Positions 6,412-13,766 of a DNA stretch of 43,628 nt are shown piece by piece. Source of the DNA: a virus; IMG/VR virus record IMGVR_UViG_3300028388_004827, positions 1 to 43,628 of that record; one strand, written 5' to 3'. The position numbers and the translations under genes are program-made. The stretch's first letter is position 1. Every line of letters starts with the position of its first letter. The notes below the pieces were generated by a model. It saw only the letters and a program-made list of their open reading frames with translations, did no database searches and was not told the DNA's origin.

Positions 6412-7116
6412 TTATGACAAAAAATCGCTCATCCCTTTTAGCACTACCTGATTTTCTTCGCCGCAATGATTACAGACAAATTCAACTTCTTTTTTAAGGG
6501 AAGGAAGGTCTGAAAGATAGTCTGAGATTAACTTAAACTGAGACTGTGTCATGGACTCGACGAACTCTCGCACCTCTTCACGCGAAACATCAGAAGTCTC
6601 TATTCTCTCTTCTTCAGTATGAATTGCCTTGATACAATTCATTACCATCTCAAATCCCACTTCAAGTTCTTCTCCATCAAGATCCGTCTGTAACAAATTA
6701 CGATAAGAAGGATACTGCATCTCTACCAGAATCGAAGGAGTAATTTCGATTATGTTTTTAACGTCAGGAATATCAACAACTGCACTAGAAACATCAATCG
6801 TTACTTCATTCGCTTTTGAGCAACTTGAGCATTTAAGGTTGATTGTTGAAGATTCTCCAACCGACTTTGATCTGATTTGAGTGAACATATACTCAATGTC
6901 AAAGGTTGTAAGCGTGCTTGTGTCAATTTCTTCTTGAATGCATGCGGAAAGAGTATCGACAATAGCATTCAATGTCTGTCTTTGATCTCGCGATTCAAAT
7001 GCCATCATCAATACCTTTTCTTCTTTTACAAGGTATGGACGAAACTTGATCTTCTCTTTCGTAGAAGGAATCGTGAGAGAATACTTTGGTGTGTCATTCA
7101 GTTTTGGAAGTGCCAT
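6412..7116 (-). CDS. 26: gp26 baseplate hub subunit, 234 aa
   Basis: A baseplate hub assembly protein of the T4 gp26/gp51 family (Pfam 'T4 bacteriophage base plate protein'). The N-terminus Met-Ala-Leu-Pro-Lys-Leu-Asn, then Tyr-x-Leu-Thr-Ile-Pro-Ser-Thr, Phe-Arg-Pro-Tyr-Leu-Val-Lys-Glu-Glu-Lys-Val-Leu is diagnostic. The middle has Thr-x-Phe-Asp-Ile-Glu-Tyr-Met-Phe-x-Gln-Ile-Arg-x-Lys-Ser-Val-Gly. Two Cys-x-x-Cys pairs, at residues 96/99 and 215/218, probably bind one zinc ion together. The start has AGGAG a few bases upstream. It is flanked by the gp54-like gene upstream and the gp51-like gene downstream on the minus strand, forming a hub and tail-tube operon. Confidence 0.9.
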   Translation of the reverse strand: MALPKLNDTPKYSLTIPSTKEKIKFRPYLVKEEKVLMMAFESRDQRQTLNAIVDTLSACIQEEIDTSTLTTFDIEYMFTQIRSKSVGESSTINLKCSSCSKANEVTIDVSSAVVDIPDVKNIIEITPSILVEMQYPSYRNLLQTDLDGEELEVGFEMVMNCIKAIHTEEERIETSDVSREEVREFVESMTQSQFKLISDYLSDLPSLKKEVEFVCNHCGEENQVVLKGMSDFLS

Positions 7117-7135
7117 TTCAATCTCCTATGATATA

Positions 7136-7849
7136 TCAATCAAAAAAGTCTATAATTTTTCTAATACCAAACCCAAGAATTGAGTCTGCTAAATTGTCAT
7201 TTGGTTTTGCTCTACCGCTAATCCAATCTTTGTATGTCAACTGAACAGAAAGTTGCATTACACCGTCTTCAGCATCTCCAAGTTGAATAGCATTCATTGT
7301 TGTTGGATATGATTCCTGAAGAAGGCAAGTATAAACCGGAGTGTCATTTGATCCAATATCTAATTGAATTTCACCTTGAGAAAAATCAAATGGTCCGATG
7401 TCTGGAAGTCTCTCCAAGAGAAAATTTGGAATCCTGTCGACAAACCCGAGTTGTTTTCTTAAGATATTGTATGAAACTCCGCGTTGTAAATGTTGAATAA
7501 TTACTGGCTTGACATAGTTGTTATAATAATTCACTTCGTAAGTTTGTTGACTATGAACCAGTGACTGCCAGGTTTCAAAATAATTTTTAACTGCATGATC
7601 GTTCATGACATAGAAGTTAAGAGTGACATCGGTCGTGGCATATCCACTTGCATATCTTCTGTTAACCGTACCGATGGTTTGCTCGGTGCTCATGATCTGC
7701 CTACCAGGCAATTCTGCAGAGGTACAAAGCAGATTTAACGAAGAGGTTCCGTTTCCGAGACTCGGTAGAAAGACACGAAACATGTTCGGACGAGCAAGTC
7801 CGCCCGAACGAGAAACCAGAGATTTAAAATCGTCAATACGATACGCCAT
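7136..7849 (-). CDS. 54: Tail-tube-like baseplate protein, gp54-like, 237 aa
   Basis: Most likely the baseplate-to-tube initiator (T4 gp54), on which the tail tube polymerises. The N-terminus (Asp-Asp-Phe-Lys-Ser, then Gly-Gly-Leu-Ala-Arg-Pro-Asn-Met-Phe-Arg-Val) is typical of gp54/gp19-fold proteins of marine T4-like phages. It is followed by Cys-Thr-Ser-Ala-Glu-Leu-Pro-Gly-Arg, then Tyr-Ala-Ser-Gly-Tyr-Ala-Thr-Thr-Asp-Val-Thr-Leu-Asn-Phe-Tyr-Val, as in tube proteins. Near the C-terminus a Leu-Ser-Val-Gln-Leu-Thr-Tyr-Lys-Asp-Trp strand completes the tube fold. T4 gp54 is 320 aa; this version is shorter. A tail-tube paralogue is the main alternative. Its ATG touches the stop of the upstream gene (shared base at 7849), so the two are co-translated, and gene 26 follows. 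Confidence 0.7.
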   Translation of the reverse strand: MAYRIDDFKSLVSRSGGLARPNMFRVFLPSLGNGTSSLNLLCTSAELPGRQIMSTEQTIGTVNRRYASGYATTDVTLNFYVMNDHAVKNYFETWQSLVHSQQTYEVNYYNNYVKPVIIQHLQRGVSYNILRKQLGFVDRIPNFLLERLPDIGPFDFSQGEIQLDIGSNDTPVYTCLLQESYPTTMNAIQLGDAEDGVMQLSVQLTYKDWISGRAKPNDNLADSILGFGIRKIIDFFD

Positions 7850-8430
7850 TAGATCATCTGCCTTGAATCGTAGTATACTTTCTGTCGATTGGACTTACGC
7901 CAGTCTGCTGTTGGTAAAAATGTTGCGATTTCCCACTCGGGAGCAGGAACTTCAGCAAATCTACTCTTTACATGCTCATTGAGATAGTGCTTGAAACACG
8001 GTTTGAAGTATCGAAGTTTGCTGGACTTCTTCAGCATTCTATATGTAAGGTCAAACCTGGTATTGTCATCAACCTTCTTCCCGGCAATATCCATCAAAGC
8101 ATCTAGAAACTTTGCTCGAAGAATAGGCGGAAGGTAGTGTAGATTCAATCCATAGAATCCGCCTTCTGCAGGACCGACAACAATTACCAAAGGAAAGGTA
8201 TCGTAGTAGGGCAACTTATCCTTGGTCTTTGGATCGTAGAAGAACATCTGCATTGATCCAACGATCTGCTTGTTTCGACTACGAAGCGGATCTTCTTTCA
8301 TTAGTTCTCGGCGATTGATTGCTCGCAGGTTTGATGCCTTCTTGCGAAACCACTCACGAGACTCTTTCGTGCGAGGAGTGATCCCTGCACGAAATGCCTG
8401 AAGTTCTAATCTATTAAAAATATTGGACAC
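7849..8430 (-). CDS. Conserved T4-like structural-operon protein, 193 aa, GTG start
   Basis: A conserved protein of marine T4-like phages whose exact role I do not know. It opens with Ser-Asn-Ile-Phe-x-Arg-Leu-Glu, then Ala-Phe-Arg-Ala-Gly-Ile-Thr-Pro-Arg-Thr-Lys-Glu-Ser, Trp-Phe and Asn-Arg-Arg-Glu-Leu. It continues with Gly-Ser-Met-Gln-Met-Phe-Phe-Tyr-Asp-Pro-Lys-x-Lys-Asp-Lys-Leu-Pro-Tyr-Tyr-Asp-x-Phe-Pro-Leu and Gly-Phe-Tyr-Gly-Leu-Asn-Leu-His-Tyr-Leu-Pro-Pro. The frame opens with a TTG at 8457, but I place the start at GTG 8430. It has AGGTGGGG four bases upstream, and the minus-strand late promoter at 8461-8468 would start transcription near 8455, after the TTG. It heads the run of gp54-like, gp26, gp51-like and tape-measure genes, which suggests a tail or neck role. 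Confidence 0.75.
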   Translation of the reverse strand: MSNIFNRLELQAFRAGITPRTKESREWFRKKASNLRAINRRELMKEDPLRSRNKQIVGSMQMFFYDPKTKDKLPYYDTFPLVIVVGPAEGGFYGLNLHYLPPILRAKFLDALMDIAGKKVDDNTRFDLTYRMLKKSSKLRYFKPCFKHYLNEHVKSRFAEVPAPEWEIATFLPTADWRKSNRQKVYYDSRQMI

Positions 8431-8460
8431 AGTGCCCCACCTGTAAAAAGTTTTCAATCT

Positions 8461-8468
8461 TATTTATA
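8461..8468 (-). promoter_or_regulatory. T4-type late promoter, minus strand
   Basis: The complement reads TATAAATA, the exact T4 late promoter recognised by gp55 with gp33 and gp45. Transcription would start near 8455 and run through the tail-hub genes down to the tape measure at 4279. It lies in the short gap after the sulfotransferase-like gene. Confidence 0.85.
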
Positions 8469-8472
8469 AAGA

Positions 8473-9045
8473 TCAGCGAAGAGTTTTGTTACGAACTGTC
8501 CAAAACCGTTTATGTAAAGTATAGTCCTTGGATACATGCCGAATCAGTTTTTCTATAGGATCCTTTTCAATATCAAAGACCAGAAACTTTGGATTCCCCG
8601 AGAAGTATTCAGTCACCTGCTGATAATGTTTATGAAAGTCTTTTCTCCACTTCTCGGTCATATGGTTTTTATTGGTGATGTTTGTAAATCTCATATACCG
8701 TCCTAGATAATTTGCCTTGTGCTTCTTTCGACTCCGAATCCAGTTATCAACATCTCTTATTTGTAAAATGAAATAAGCATCTGGATATTCTTCATGCAGT
8801 TCTTTGAAATATCGACACCCCTCAATCAGTTCTGTTTTGGCATAGGTCATATCGCTGTAGGCATCAGCAATGTTATTATTTTCCAGGATAGGTTTCTCCT
8901 GTTTTAGGTTATCTCGCATTTCTTTTGCGAGCGGACCAGTCGCTCCCTTTAAATGAAAACTCTTATATCCTGACTGCTGAAATAAAACGTGCAGTGATGT
9001 TGTTCCGGTCTTATTAAAACCGATGAAAAAAACTTTCGGTCTCAT
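8473..9045 (-). CDS. Sulfotransferase-like protein, 190 aa
   Basis: Looks like a PAPS-dependent sulfotransferase, which moves sulfate from 3'-phosphoadenosine-5'-phosphosulfate to a hydroxyl or amine of a sugar, lipid or protein. The N-terminal strand-loop-helix Phe-Phe-Ile-Gly-Phe-Asn-Lys-Thr-Gly-Thr-Thr-Ser-Leu (residues 6-18) is the 5'-phosphosulfate-binding loop, with Lys12, Thr15, Thr16 and Ser17 as binding residues. Ile-Arg-Asp-Val-Asp-x-Trp-Ile-Arg-Ser near residues 96-105 matches the 3'-phosphate-binding arginine and serine motif. Length is at the short end of the family. The ATG overlaps the stop of gene 4 (ATGA at 9042-9045), so it is co-translated with a head-completion nuclease, odd company for a tailoring enzyme. 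The target is unknown; virion protein or host surface glycan are both possible. Confidence 0.8.
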   Translation of the reverse strand: MRPKVFFIGFNKTGTTSLHVLFQQSGYKSFHLKGATGPLAKEMRDNLKQEKPILENNNIADAYSDMTYAKTELIEGCRYFKELHEEYPDAYFILQIRDVDNWIRSRKKHKANYLGRYMRFTNITNKNHMTEKWRKDFHKHYQQVTEYFSGNPKFLVFDIEKDPIEKLIRHVSKDYTLHKRFWTVRNKTLR

Positions 9046-9518
9046 TTTTTCTTTCTTATGAACGGTTTTAATGGCTTGATAGATTTAGGTAGTATGCCTC
9101 TGGCATTCAATTCTTTCTCTGTCCATATCTCAAAATGCCAACCTCTATCCTTTGCGTATTCGTTTGCTGCTTCCCACTTATTCATGTTCTTAACGTATGT
9201 CAATCCTTCAGTGATGTACCTCCTTGTTCGCTTCGGTCCGGTCGGAGGACTTGTTTCTTTTTCTGGTTTAATCTCAATCAATACGGTTCTTCCGTCTTTA
9301 TACTGAACAATCAAATCCATGAAGTACCGATGATACTTTTTGTCCACCTCATATAGATAAGGGATAACAACTTCTTCGCTTCCCCATTTTTTGACATCGC
9401 TGGAGTTATCGCACCATTTAAATGCGTGCTTCTCCCAAAGAGAACGATAGACTATATTTTCTGGGTCACCCAAATACTTGTCTTTATTTTTTACTTTGTA
9501 CTTTCCGGAATATGCCAT
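9042..9518 (-). CDS. 4: gp4 head-completion protein, nuclease fold, 158 aa
   Basis: T4 gp4 (also called gp50) completes the filled head before tail joining and has a TnsA/restriction-endonuclease-like fold. Diagnostic segments are Lys-Tyr-x-Gly-Asp-Pro-x-Asn-Ile-Val-Tyr-Arg-Ser-x-Trp-Glu (residues 14-29), Trp-x-Ser-Glu-Glu-Val-Val-Ile-Pro-Tyr (45-54), His-Arg-Tyr-Phe-Met-Asp (63-68) and Ile-Glu-Ile-Lys-Pro (81-85). Glu29, Asp68, Glu82 and Lys84 make the expected nuclease site. Length is close to T4 gp4 (150 aa). It is divergent from gene 48, and the sulfotransferase-like gene overlaps its 3' end. A minus-strand late-like promoter (AATAAATA) at 9555-9562 could drive it. Confidence 0.95.
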   Translation of the reverse strand: MAYSGKYKVKNKDKYLGDPENIVYRSLWEKHAFKWCDNSSDVKKWGSEEVVIPYLYEVDKKYHRYFMDLIVQYKDGRTVLIEIKPEKETSPPTGPKRTRRYITEGLTYVKNMNKWEAANEYAKDRGWHFEIWTEKELNARGILPKSIKPLKPFIRKKK

Positions 9519-9526
9519 GATACCCT

Positions 9527-9534
9527 TATAAATA
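9527..9534 (+). promoter_or_regulatory. T4-type late promoter for gene 48 operon
   Basis: Perfect TATAAATA, 37 bases before the ATG of gene 48. Transcription should start near 9541 and could cover 48, 53, the hub gene and the spike genes, which all overlap or abut. Confidence 0.88.
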
Positions 9535-9554
9535 ATTGTTGTGTTTGTCTAACC

Positions 9555-9562
9555 TATTTATT
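9555..9562 (-). promoter_or_regulatory. Possible minus-strand late promoter for gene 4
   Basis: The complement reads AATAAATA, one base off the late consensus, placing a start near 9548 and a leader of about 30 bases before gene 4 (9518). That spacing matches the clear late promoters here. It would overlap head-on with the plus-strand promoter at 9527. Confidence 0.4.
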
Positions 9563-9571
9563 GGACCTCTA

Positions 9572-10519
9572 ATGGCAGAACGAAAAAAACTTCGATATCC
9601 TCTTCATAATGAAGACGAGTATAAGGCAAGAATCAAGTTTACTCTTGTCCAGGAAAAAGACGTCACATTAGAATCTCTTAATGACCTTATCCCTGGCGCC
9701 AACAGTGCTGCGAATTTGCTTCAGAACCTTCTACCAGGAATTAGTCGAGAAGAAGCTGAGAAGAGCATTGGAGAACACGAAGGTAGGTCGAATCAGAGTG
9801 CCTCTGCCAAAAAGATCCCTGTTCCCGATACCGTGGTTTCGCTTTATCTTCCAACAGCATTATCTTTTCGAGATAACGTTGCTTACGAAAACTTTGATTT
9901 GGGCGGTCTTGGTGCTATTTTTGAACAGGGTGGAAGTATTTTAAATACGTTCGCTGGTGGAGCTTCTTCTCTTACCGAATCATTAAAAGGCAATTCAACT
10001 GCTCCGACCAGTGATTTGGCAAAACTAGCAGCAACAAACCTTGCAGGAAAAACTTCTGTTGGTGATTTAGTTCTTGGTGCGGCTGAAGAAAGGGCGAGAG
10101 TTGCTCAAGGTGCATTGAGAGTCACTAACAATCCAAATACGCGGGTATTCTTTAAACAGGTAAACATTCGAGATTTTGCGTTTACATTTAAGTTCCTTCC
10201 AAGATCTCAAGAAGAAATGGCAGAAGTAAAAGAAATTATTCGGTTTTTTAGAACTGAACTTTATCCCGAAGAAATTCTGTTTGAGAACGTTTCTCTTGGT
10301 TACAAATTTCCCAATAAGTTTAGAATTGAATTCTATTATGGCAACAAAAAAATTGTTCACAAACTAAAGGACTGTTTTTTGAGAGATGTTTCAACAACCT
10401 ATAATCCCACAATGATGGCAATGCATCCGGATGGCGAATTTAACGAGATTGATATGTCTCTTTCCTTCCAGGAAGTTCGTGCTCTTTCCAGAAAAGATGT
10501 CGAAGAAGAAGGTTACTAA
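9572..10519 (+). CDS. 48: gp48 baseplate tail-tube cap, 315 aa
   Basis: gp48 binds the baseplate hub and, with gp54, starts the tail tube. The N-terminus (Tyr-Pro-Leu-His-Asn-Glu-Asp-Glu-Tyr-Lys-Ala-Arg-Ile-x-Phe) and the C-terminal half match gp48 of marine T4-like phages: Asn-Pro-Asn-Thr-Arg-Val-Phe-Phe-Lys, Arg-Asp-Phe-Ala-Phe-Thr-Phe-Lys-Phe-Leu-Pro-Arg-Ser, Ile-Ile-Arg-Phe-Phe-Arg, then Asn-Pro-Thr-Met-Met-Ala-Met-His-Pro-Asp-Gly. An Ala/Gly/Ser-rich region lies between (about residues 115-180). The frame is open to 9536, but the predicted transcript begins near 9541, so I use the ATG at 9572. The Shine-Dalgarno is weak (GGAC). T4 gp48 is 364 aa. The next gene overlaps by one base. Confidence 0.88.
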   Translation: MAERKKLRYPLHNEDEYKARIKFTLVQEKDVTLESLNDLIPGANSAANLLQNLLPGISREEAEKSIGEHEGRSNQSASAKKIPVPDTVVSLYLPTALSFRDNVAYENFDLGGLGAIFEQGGSILNTFAGGASSLTESLKGNSTAPTSDLAKLAATNLAGKTSVGDLVLGAAEERARVAQGALRVTNNPNTRVFFKQVNIRDFAFTFKFLPRSQEEMAEVKEIIRFFRTELYPEEILFENVSLGYKFPNKFRIEFYYGNKKIVHKLKDCFLRDVSTTYNPTMMAMHPDGEFNEIDMSLSFQEVRALSRKDVEEEGY

Positions 10520-11529
10520 TGTCAACAAAATACTTCAGTAGATTCCAGAAACTATTTTATCGCTTTGGCGACAATGAATCGCCAGCGATTTTTCAGAACA
10601 TTTCTCAATATGTTGACCTCATAGATCAAATTAAAAACAACATTGCTTTCTTTGAAGATTATACGATCACTTCTAGAGATCGTCCAGACACCGTCTCATT
10701 CCGCCTCTATGGTACACCTGAGTATTATTGGTCTTTCTTTTTTTTAAACGATAAGTTAAAAGAGTCTGGTTGGCCGCTGTCTAATGAAGATGTGAGGTAT
10801 GTTGCGCAATCTTACTATCCTCACAGAATCGTCACAACAAAAGAAGATATTGCAACCGAACCCTTTGACTTTCCTATCGGAAAAGTTGTGTTTGGTTCTG
10901 TATCGGGGACTGTTGGTACTATAATTAAAAGAAACTTAGATCTTGGGCAACTTATTATTGACACAACAAACACTGTAATTAGCGAAGAAAGAGAAATTTC
11001 TCTTTCGGTAAATACGAATGGATTTGCTGAGTTTGAATTGACTGACGATAGAGAGGCATTTCATAGTCCTTCACTCTGGGTTGTTTATCAAGACGGAAAT
11101 GCAATTAACGATGTTGATATCACACTCTCTCAATTAGATCAAAAATCAAATTTTGCTAACATTCCTTTCAATGAGAACTCAACTTATACTGCGGATGTTC
11201 TGGTTAATATCAGCAATCCTCTTGATAATAATTTCGGAGACACCGAATCAATCTTCTATGTTGACGAAGGAACTGGAATAACTATTGCTGTACAAATTTA
11301 TGAAGAAAGACCTCAATATCTCGGAGTCCATCATTACGAGGATGCCGATGGTAATTTGGTTGATATTGATCCATTTACTCAAGTAATCCCTGTTGGCGCA
11401 ACTGCAGTAACGTATCTTGATAGAATACAAAGAAAAAACGACGATCTAAAGCAGATAAAGGTTATTAAACCAGATGCGATCGAAACAGTTGCTGGCGAAT
11501 TTTATAAACTACTTGCTGAGACAGTATGA
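10519..11529 (+). CDS. 53: gp53 baseplate wedge protein, 336 aa
   Basis: gp53 is the last wedge component and joins wedges to the hub and to each other. The N-terminal third is conserved in the family: Lys-Tyr-Phe-x-x-Phe, then Thr-x-Arg-Asp-Arg-Pro-Asp-Thr-Val-Ser-Phe-Arg-Leu-Tyr-Gly-Thr-Pro-Glu-Tyr-Tyr-Trp (about residues 51-71), then Phe-Phe-Leu-Asn-Asp and Gly-Trp-Pro-Leu. The remainder is beta-rich with a C-terminal Asp-Asp-Leu-Lys-Gln-Ile-Lys-Val-Ile-Lys-Pro. It is longer than T4 gp53 (196 aa), as is common in marine relatives; the extra part (about residues 115-300) looks like inserted beta domains. AAGAAGG precedes the start, which overlaps the stop of gene 48; the next gene overlaps as ATGA. 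Confidence 0.88.
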   Translation: MSTKYFSRFQKLFYRFGDNESPAIFQNISQYVDLIDQIKNNIAFFEDYTITSRDRPDTVSFRLYGTPEYYWSFFFLNDKLKESGWPLSNEDVRYVAQSYYPHRIVTTKEDIATEPFDFPIGKVVFGSVSGTVGTIIKRNLDLGQLIIDTTNTVISEEREISLSVNTNGFAEFELTDDREAFHSPSLWVVYQDGNAINDVDITLSQLDQKSNFANIPFNENSTYTADVLVNISNPLDNNFGDTESIFYVDEGTGITIAVQIYEERPQYLGVHHYEDADGNLVDIDPFTQVIPVGATAVTYLDRIQRKNDDLKQIKVIKPDAIETVAGEFYKLLAETV

Positions 11530-12875
11530 CACTTTCTGTACAACAACAATATAAAATAATTGAAGCAACGATCTTTGCGGACAAACTTGGGTCTACAGAG
11601 ATTGATGTTCGTCCTTCAATTGCAGAACTTGTCTTATATGAGAATCTAGAGAAACCATATGTGACAGGGCAAATTACGATTGCGGACAACAATGGTATCT
11701 TTGACTCAATTTCTTTCAGTGGAACCGAGAGGATCCGAATTCACTTAGCATCTGAAGAAACTATCGCGCCTGCTACCATTCCAAGAACATTTGTTATGAC
11801 AAGCATAGAGAATGTGATTAAGTCTTCAGATGCAGGCAGTTCTTCGGTTTATGTTTTCACTCTGATTGATGAACATGCTATTTTGAGTAAAGCGAAGAAG
11901 ATAAGCAGAACTGTACAGAATAATCTTGAAACAGAAATTCAAAAGATTTGCACAACAGATCTAAAAAAGAACATAGACATCTCATACATGTTCCTTGCCG
12001 GAGATAGAAACCAAAAAGTTTCTTCGATTCAGAGCAACTTCAAAGGGATCATTCCGTACATGCATCCTCTTGATGCATGCGAATGGTTGAGAGATCGTGC
12101 TACCACACAAACCGGATCACCCTTCTTCCTTTATGCCTCTATTCACGATGAGAACTTAAGACTTGGTAATTTGGATGTTATGCTTCAAGAAGATCCTTTT
12201 AATCCAAAGAACCCTTACATTTATTCTCCGTCAAACGTTCAACGTTCAGAAGAGCGATCTCCGATTCAAAAAACTTTTCAGATTCAAAATATTCGTTCAG
12301 CAAAAATGCAAAACACTTTTCAGCAGATGACTGCTGGCGGAATTGGTTCGCTCTACAATAACACGAACCTTAATACTGGTAGAATTTCTTCTTCTCACTT
12401 TAGCATTCGAAATACTTTAAGAGATCTGAAGAATAACAATACGATTCCAAGCGAAAAAATCCAAAACGTTTTTGACGAGAACTATCTACTTGATGGAGAA
12501 GATCTCGACGAATATAACGCGAGAATTTTTCACTCAATCACATCAACAGGCACCTATGGATTCTTTAAAAGCATTCATGATGAAACTGACATAACTAAAT
12601 TTAAAAAGAAGATTGCCAATATTTCTATAAGAAATATGCTTTATAAAAATATGATGGAGGTTATTGTTCCGGGTGCAGGATTTTTAATCTCACAAGCAAG
12701 CGTTGGTGATATTATTCGAATCAACGTAATTTCGGATATTATTGATACCGAAACAGATTCTTTGAAACTTGACCTTCTTCGTAGCGGTGACTTCTTGATT
12801 TACAACGTAAGGCATAATTTTAGAGACACACGTCATGATGTTGCTATGACAGTCTGCAAGATTACGAGGGGATAA
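11526..12875 (+). CDS. 27: Baseplate hub protein, gp27-like, 449 aa
   Basis: Probably the trimeric hub ring that holds the spike (T4 gp27). It lies directly before the spike OB-fold gene, where gp27 and gp5 must interact. The N-terminal beta domain (Tyr-Lys-Ile-Ile-Glu-Ala-Thr-Ile-Phe, later Val-Thr-Gly-Gln-Ile-Thr-Ile-Ala-Asp-Asn) looks like the tube-like domain of phage hubs. A Tyr-Met-His-Pro-Leu-Asp-Ala-Cys-Glu-Trp-Leu-Arg-Asp-Arg-Ala motif sits near residue 175, and the end has Gly-Asp-Phe-Leu-Ile-Tyr-Asn-Val-Arg-His-Asn-Phe, like the closing strands of hub proteins. It is somewhat longer than T4 gp27 (391 aa), and direct sequence similarity to T4 is weak, so the name rests partly on position. 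It overlaps gene 53 by ATGA and abuts the spike gene. Confidence 0.72.
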   Translation: MTLSVQQQYKIIEATIFADKLGSTEIDVRPSIAELVLYENLEKPYVTGQITIADNNGIFDSISFSGTERIRIHLASEETIAPATIPRTFVMTSIENVIKSSDAGSSSVYVFTLIDEHAILSKAKKISRTVQNNLETEIQKICTTDLKKNIDISYMFLAGDRNQKVSSIQSNFKGIIPYMHPLDACEWLRDRATTQTGSPFFLYASIHDENLRLGNLDVMLQEDPFNPKNPYIYSPSNVQRSEERSPIQKTFQIQNIRSAKMQNTFQQMTAGGIGSLYNNTNLNTGRISSSHFSIRNTLRDLKNNNTIPSEKIQNVFDENYLLDGEDLDEYNARIFHSITSTGTYGFFKSIHDETDITKFKKKIANISIRNMLYKNMMEVIVPGAGFLISQASVGDIIRINVISDIIDTETDSLKLDLLRSGDFLIYNVRHNFRDTRHDVAMTVCKITRG

Positions 12876-13766
12876 ATGTACAGACCTCTTGAGACAGAAT
12901 ACTATGGTGACAAAACTCGCTGGTTTGTTGCTGACGTAATTGACTCTTCTCCACCTTATGGATTTGAGGGTCGAGTCCGTATACGTATACATGGTGTTCA
13001 TTCACCTTCAACAAAAGACATTAAACAATCAGACCTTCCATGGGCACAAACGGTCCTTCCAGTTACCGAAGGAGGAGTTAGCGGGTTAGGAAGGACTCCT
13101 AAACTTGAAGCAGGCGCATTGGTATTTGGGTTCTTTATGGACGGTCGTGCTTCTCAAGTTCCGATTGTAATCGGTTCTCTTCCTCGCATAGAGTTTCCTT
13201 CTCGTGTTCAGCGAGGCATTGAATTCGAAGATGTAGTAGACAGAATTTCTCAAGAAGAAGTGTTTTTTGAAAATGTAATTGCAGGAATTGACAGAGACTG
13301 GCCGTTAATTGATGACCAGAATACTGGAAATATTACCGTCTCTGTAAGAGAGTATCGTATTATAGAGACAGTCAAGTTTTTCTTAAGTAATGGATACACT
13401 CTAAACCAAGCAGTCGCTATCGCAGCAAATATTGATGTGACATCAAAAATGATTAGCGGAGAGGTATTATCCTCTGATGGGAAAATTGGTATTGCTGGTT
13501 GGAGAGAGCAAAGACTACAAAACTTGAAGAATTTTTCCAATGAATGGAAGAGGTTCAGCACTCAACTTGCATTTATTCTCTATGAACTAAATACTACGCA
13601 AACTGCTGCCAACATTAAATTACTTCAGGTAGACACAATAGATGTCGAGAAAGAAGAAAATTGTCAGCGCGTTTTTGCCAGAGATTACCTTCGGATTAGA
13701 AATGGCGATGAAATTCAAACGAGAGTTGAATCTGGCCTCCAACTTTATAGTAAACTGGTGGGATAA
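12876..13766 (+). CDS. 5: gp5-like spike N-terminal part: OB fold plus degenerate tail-lysozyme domain, 296 aa
   Basis: First of three genes that together correspond to the T4 spike gp5. Residues 12-110 match the gp5 OB-fold: Trp-Phe-Val-Ala-Asp-Val-Ile-Asp, Gly-Arg-Val-Arg-Ile-Arg-Ile-His-Gly-Val-His, Leu-Pro-Trp-Ala-Gln-Thr-Val-Leu-Pro-Val-Thr, Gly-Leu-Gly and Gly-Ala-Leu-Val-Phe-Gly-Phe-Phe-Met-Asp-Gly-Arg. Residues about 155-260 resemble the phage tail lysozyme family I know as Phage_lysozyme2 (helix with Phe-Phe-Leu-Ser-x-Gly, then Ala-Ala-Asn-Ile, Ile-Gly-Ile-Ala-Gly-Trp, Leu-Ala-Phe-Ile-Leu-Tyr-Glu-Leu-Asn-Thr-Thr). The Glu expected in the 'N-[LI]-x-x-E-S' motif is Thr189, so it may not cut. 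This lysozyme type differs from the T4-lysozyme domain of T4 gp5. The start has GAGGGGA upstream and abuts the hub gene. Confidence 0.8.
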   Translation: MYRPLETEYYGDKTRWFVADVIDSSPPYGFEGRVRIRIHGVHSPSTKDIKQSDLPWAQTVLPVTEGGVSGLGRTPKLEAGALVFGFFMDGRASQVPIVIGSLPRIEFPSRVQRGIEFEDVVDRISQEEVFFENVIAGIDRDWPLIDDQNTGNITVSVREYRIIETVKFFLSNGYTLNQAVAIAANIDVTSKMISGEVLSSDGKIGIAGWREQRLQNLKNFSNEWKRFSTQLAFILYELNTTQTAANIKLLQVDTIDVEKEENCQRVFARDYLRIRNGDEIQTRVESGLQLYSKLVG

